From NCBI RefSeq assembly GCF_004353505.1, contig NZ_SMNQ01000016.1, forward strand, positions 1-64,000: a DNA stretch of 64,000 bases, written 5' to 3'. Under the pieces are notes generated by a model. That model did not search any database and had not been told where the DNA came from. It saw nothing but the letters and a program-made list of their open reading frames with translations. The DNA comes from Streptomyces sp. WAC05374 (lineage in GTDB: Bacteria; Actinomycetota; Actinomycetes; Streptomycetales; Streptomycetaceae). Shown piece after piece: positions 61,251 to 64,000 of this stretch (positions are counted from its first letter, which is position 1; every line of letters starts with the position of its first letter). The position numbers and the translations under genes were made by a program.

Positions 61251-61550
61251 GTGCCGGTGGCCGGACGGTGCGGGTGGGCTCCCGGCGGGTCGGGTGCCGG
61301 TGGCCGGACGGTGCGGGTGGGCCCCCGGCGGGTCGGGTGCCGGTGGCCGGGCGTCGGGCTCGGCCGGACCTGGGTCGGGTGCCGGTGGCCGGACGGTGCG
61401 GGCTCGGCCCAGCCTGGGTCGGGTGCCGGTGGCCGGGCGGCGGGCTCGGCCGGACCTGGGTCGGGTGCCGGTGGCCGGGCGGCGGGCTCGGCCGGACCTG
61501 GGTCGGGGGCCGGTGGCCGGGCGGCGCGGGCGGGCGCCCGGCCGGGGCGG
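61251..61550. repeat. Seven-copy 42-43 bp tandem repeat
   Basis: Copies of GGTGCCGGTGGCCGG followed by a G-rich variable part begin near 61251, 61294, 61337, 61379, 61423, 61465 and 61507 (spacings 43, 43, 42, 44, 42, 42). The array fills nearly the whole 330-bp gap between two convergent genes. Its unequal periods rule out a shared reading frame. Two sequence classes alternate: those with CTCCCGGC-type spacers and those with TCGGCCGGACCTGGGTC. Confidence 0.85.
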
Positions 61551-61569
61551 GTGCCCCTGCCGGGGCGGG

Positions 61570-64000
61570 TCAGGCGGGTACCTCGGGGAGGAGGCGGAGG
61601 CGGTGGGCGAGGGCGGCGGCTTCGCCGCGGCTCGAGACGCCCAGCTTGGCGAGGATGTTGGAGACGTGCACGCTCGCCGTCTTCGGGGAGATGAACAGTT
61701 CCTCGGCTATCTGGCGGTTGGTCCGCCCCACCGCGACCAGGCGCAGCACGTCCTGTTCGCGGGGCGTGAGGCCGAAGCCCTCGTCGTCGGGCTCCGGGGC
61801 GGCGGCCACCGGCGGGCGCAGCGACAGCCGGGCGCGGGCCGCGAGCAGCTCCACATCCTCGCGCAGGGGGCGGGCGCCCAGGTGGACGGCGACCAGGTGC
61901 GCCTCGCGCAGCAGCTCGGTGGACCGGTCACGCCGGCCGCCCCGGGCGAGCAGCGCGTCCGCCCAGCGATGGCGGGCGCGGGCCAGCTCGTAGGGCCGCT
62001 CCAGCGGACCGAGGAGGTGCACGACCTCCGCCCAGCGGTCGGCGTCGTCGCTCCCCTCGGCGCGCGCCAGCTCGGCGGCGACGAACAGTGCGTGCGCCTG
62101 CCACACCGGGACCGGCGTGGCGAGCCGCCTGGCGTACGAGCGGATCAGCGCCACCGCCTCGGCGCGCCCCTCCGCCGCGCCGGGCAGCCCGCGCGCCTCC
62201 GCCTCCGCCGTCGCGGCGATCAGCAGCAGCGGCCAGGCGTACCGGTGGCTGCCGACCGGGAAGCCGTCGCGGGCCTCCGCGGCGAAGCCGGCCCGTACGT
62301 CGGCGAGCCGGCCCTCGGCGGCGGCGACGCCGAGCTGGACGTGGGCCAGCGGCAGCAGGTACTGGAGCATCGGGTCGTGCTTGCCGTAGGAGTCCCGGGC
62401 CAGCTCCAGGTGCTCGGCGGCGACGGACAATTCGCCGCGCAGCCAGGCGAGCTGGGCGCGCCGGAGGTGCGCTCCCCCGCGCGGCTTGGTGCTGTAGGCG
62501 ATGCGCTGGAGCCGCAGCGCGCCCTCGCTCGCCTCGTCCCAGTGGCCCAGCGATATCTGTGACTCGACGAGGTTGGTCATGACCCAGCCCTCGTTGTCGC
62601 GCAGGCCGCACTCGCGGGAGAAGGCCAGCCCCTCCTGGGCGACCCGCACCGCCTCCCGGGACCGCCCGACGGCCTCCAGGCAGGAGGGGATGTTGACGTA
62701 GGCGCGCCCGGCCTCGTTGCGCACGCACAGCTCGCGGGCGCGGCCGAGGACCGCGTACATCTCCGCGAGACCGTCCTCGATGTCGCCCGCGTCGACCATG
62801 AGACTGCCGAGTGTGAGGCGGGCGTTGAGCTCCACCGCCTCGGCCCTGACCAGGCGGGCGTACTCCACGGCCCGTTCGGCCGCGGCGAGGCTCTCTGGGC
62901 CGGGCGCGTGCAGCATGCCCCAGCCGGCGGCCACGGCGAGGACCTTCGCGTGGACGGCGGACGGCGGCAGGCCGCGCACCAGCTCCTGCGCGGTGGCGAT
63001 CTCGGCCCAGCCGTCCCCCCGGCCCAGGTTCGACATCAGCCGGGACCGCTCGGTCCAGAACCAGGCGGCGCGCTCGGGGTCGCGGCCCCCGGAGGCGCTG
63101 GACGGGTCGTCCTCGTCGTCGAGGAGGCGCAGCGCCCGCTTGACGATCTTCAGGGCCCGTTCCCGCTCGCCGCACAGCCGGGCCGCCACGGCGGCCTCTG
63201 CCAGCAGGTCGAGGTATCCCAGGGGGGTCGTCTCGGGGCAGCCGCACGCCGGGTACGCCTCGGCGTAGTCGATGGGCCGCAGGGACGCGCGGACGTCGGC
63301 GGGCACGTCGTCCCACAGCTCCATGGCGCGCTCCAGCAGGCGCAGTTGCTCGGCGTGCGCGTGGCGCTTGCGGGCCTCCACGGCGGCGCGCAGGACGACG
63401 GGCAGCGCCTTGGCGGCGTCGTGCGCGTGGTACCAGTAGCTGGCGAGCCGGGTGGTCCGCTCGTCGGCCCGGACGAGCGTGCAGTCGGTCTCCAGGGCCT
63501 CGGCGTAACGCCGGTTGAGCCGGGACCGCTCGCCGGGCAGCAGGTCGTCGCTGACGGCCTCGCGCACCAGGGAGTGGCGGAAGCGGTACCCCTCGCCGTC
63601 CGGCACGGCGAGCAGGATGTTGGCGTTGACGGCGGCGCGCAGCGCCTCGATGAGGTCGTCCTCGGGGAGCCGGGCCACGGCGGCGAGCAGGCCGTACTCG
63701 ACCGTGGAGCCGCCCTCGGCGACGATCCTGGCGACCTTCTGGGCGTCCTCGGAGAGCCGCTCCACGCGGACCAGCAGCAGGTCGCGGAGGGATTCGCTGA
63801 GCCCGCCGGGCTCACAGCCGTTCTCCTGGCAGACGACGAGTTCCTCGACGAAGAAGGCGTTGCCGTCGGAGCGGCGGAAGATGTCGTCGACGAGGGCGGG
63901 CGCGGGCTCGGCGGCCAGGATGCCGGTGAGCTGGCGGTGCACCTCGGTGCGGGTGAACCGGGGCAGTTCGATCCGGCGGACGGTGCGCAGGCGGTCCAGC
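61570..64000 (-). CDS. LuxR-family regulator with ATPase/TPR region (LAL type), 5' end beyond window
   Basis: More than 800 residues, running off the right edge without a visible start: the frame is open through 64000 and reads LDRLRTVRRIELPRFTRTEV before the ATG-less segment VHRQLTGIL. The visible part has the tail of a STAND ATPase (DIFRRSDGNAFFVEEL, LRDLLLVRVERLSEDAQKVA, RFRHSLVREAVSDDLLPGER), a long helical TPR-like region, and a C-terminal LuxR helix-turn-helix (GLTPREQDVLRLVAVGRTNRQIAEELFISPKT). The architecture matches MalT/LAL regulators, activators that respond to a ligand or protein. The target is not visible. Confidence 0.9.
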   Translation of the reverse strand, partial: LDRLRTVRRIELPRFTRTEVHRQLTGILAAEPAPALVDDIFRRSDGNAFFVEELVVCQENGCEPGGLSESLRDLLLVRVERLSEDAQKVARIVAEGGSTVEYGLLAAVARLPEDDLIEALRAAVNANILLAVPDGEGYRFRHSLVREAVSDDLLPGERSRLNRRYAEALETDCTLVRADERTTRLASYWYHAHDAAKALPVVLRAAVEARKRHAHAEQLRLLERAMELWDDVPADVRASLRPIDYAEAYPACGCPETTPLGYLDLLAEAAVAARLCGERERALKIVKRALRLLDDEDDPSSASGGRDPERAAWFWTERSRLMSNLGRGDGWAEIATAQELVRGLPPSAVHAKVLAVAAGWGMLHAPGPESLAAAERAVEYARLVRAEAVELNARLTLGSLMVDAGDIEDGLAEMYAVLGRARELCVRNEAGRAYVNIPSCLEAVGRSREAVRVAQEGLAFSRECGLRDNEGWVMTNLVESQISLGHWDEASEGALRLQRIAYSTKPRGGAHLRRAQLAWLRGELSVAAEHLELARDSYGKHDPMLQYLLPLAHVQLGVAAAEGRLADVRAGFAAEARDGFPVGSHRYAWPLLLIAATAEAEARGLPGAAEGRAEAVALIRSYARRLATPVPVWQAHALFVAAELARAEGSDDADRWAEVVHLLGPLERPYELARARHRWADALLARGGRRDRSTELLREAHLVAVHLGARPLREDVELLAARARLSLRPPVAAAPEPDDEGFGLTPREQDVLRLVAVGRTNRQIAEELFISPKTASVHVSNILAKLGVSSRGEAAALAHRLRLLPEVPA

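Noticed and set aside
61251..61550. Tandem repeat as a coding region (VPVAGRRARP repeats)
   Set aside because: Repeat periods of 42, 43 and 44 bp break any frame, and all three plus frames are open by composition.

Overview
This is a very GC-rich, densely coding actinobacterial segment and almost certainly Streptomyces. Gene content and, from memory, gene order (acyl-CoA carboxylase beta, citramalate synthase, agmatine deiminase plus urease-like genes, ilvE, leuB, pruA/putB, serA, ilvC-ilvN-ilvB, a GGDEF/EAL protein, a LuxR regulator) match the conserved core of the S. coelicolor chromosome around SCO5506-SCO5535. The first ~31 kb between accB and cimA is a variable stretch of accessory genes; the remainder is mostly housekeeping.

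Layout. 1-0.5 kb: start of an acyl-CoA carboxylase beta subunit (runs off the left edge). 0.7-11 kb: a secreted glycan-degradation island with two tandem family-8 polysaccharide lyases, a GH101 endo-alpha-N-acetylgalactosaminidase and a divergent GH64 beta-1,3-glucanase. LacI-type palindromes centred on AGCGCT lie upstream of the lyases and between GH101 and GH64. 11-17 kb: a lipoprotein and a MoxR ATPase / HExxH-vWA / unknown module. 17-20 kb: YceI protein with a visible promoter and operators, a methyltransferase and a decayed glucuronyl C5-epimerase-like pseudogene. 19.4-24.8 kb: a TPR-CHAT protease-like protein facing a Cys-rich small protein and a membrane protein, a possible conflict or cell-death module. 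25-28.6 kb: acyltransferase 3, transglutaminase-like, SnoaL-like and a Gly-rich membrane protein. 28.7-31.2 kb: a translationally coupled rsbQ-rsbP-rsbV stress-signalling module.

31-42 kb: cimA with an intrinsic terminator in its leader; TetR; agmatine deiminase; a divergent urease (ureC and fused ureAB) without accessory genes; a divergent NCS1 permease; ilvE; leuB; a 44-residue conserved-looking small protein; an AAC(2')-like acetyltransferase. 43-48.8 kb: streptogrisin-type protease, proline catabolism (putB-pruA) and a divergent PucR-type regulator. 48.8-54.3 kb: serA and the ilvB-ilvN-ilvC operon, preceded by a branched-chain-codon leader peptide and terminator (transcription attenuator). 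54.3-64 kb: a CdgF-like cyclic-di-GMP protein with intact GGDEF but eroded EAL motif, a hydroxyacid dehydrogenase, an aldo/keto reductase, a PQQ-type sugar dehydrogenase, a DUF6191-like small protein, a 42-43 bp tandem repeat and a LuxR-type regulator cut by the right edge.

The most interesting points are the urease-like operon whose nickel ligands are all conserved but whose flap cysteine is valine, the divergent CHAT locus, the operator-linked glycosidase island and the rsbQPV cassette. No tRNA, rRNA, CRISPR array or complete insertion sequence was seen.
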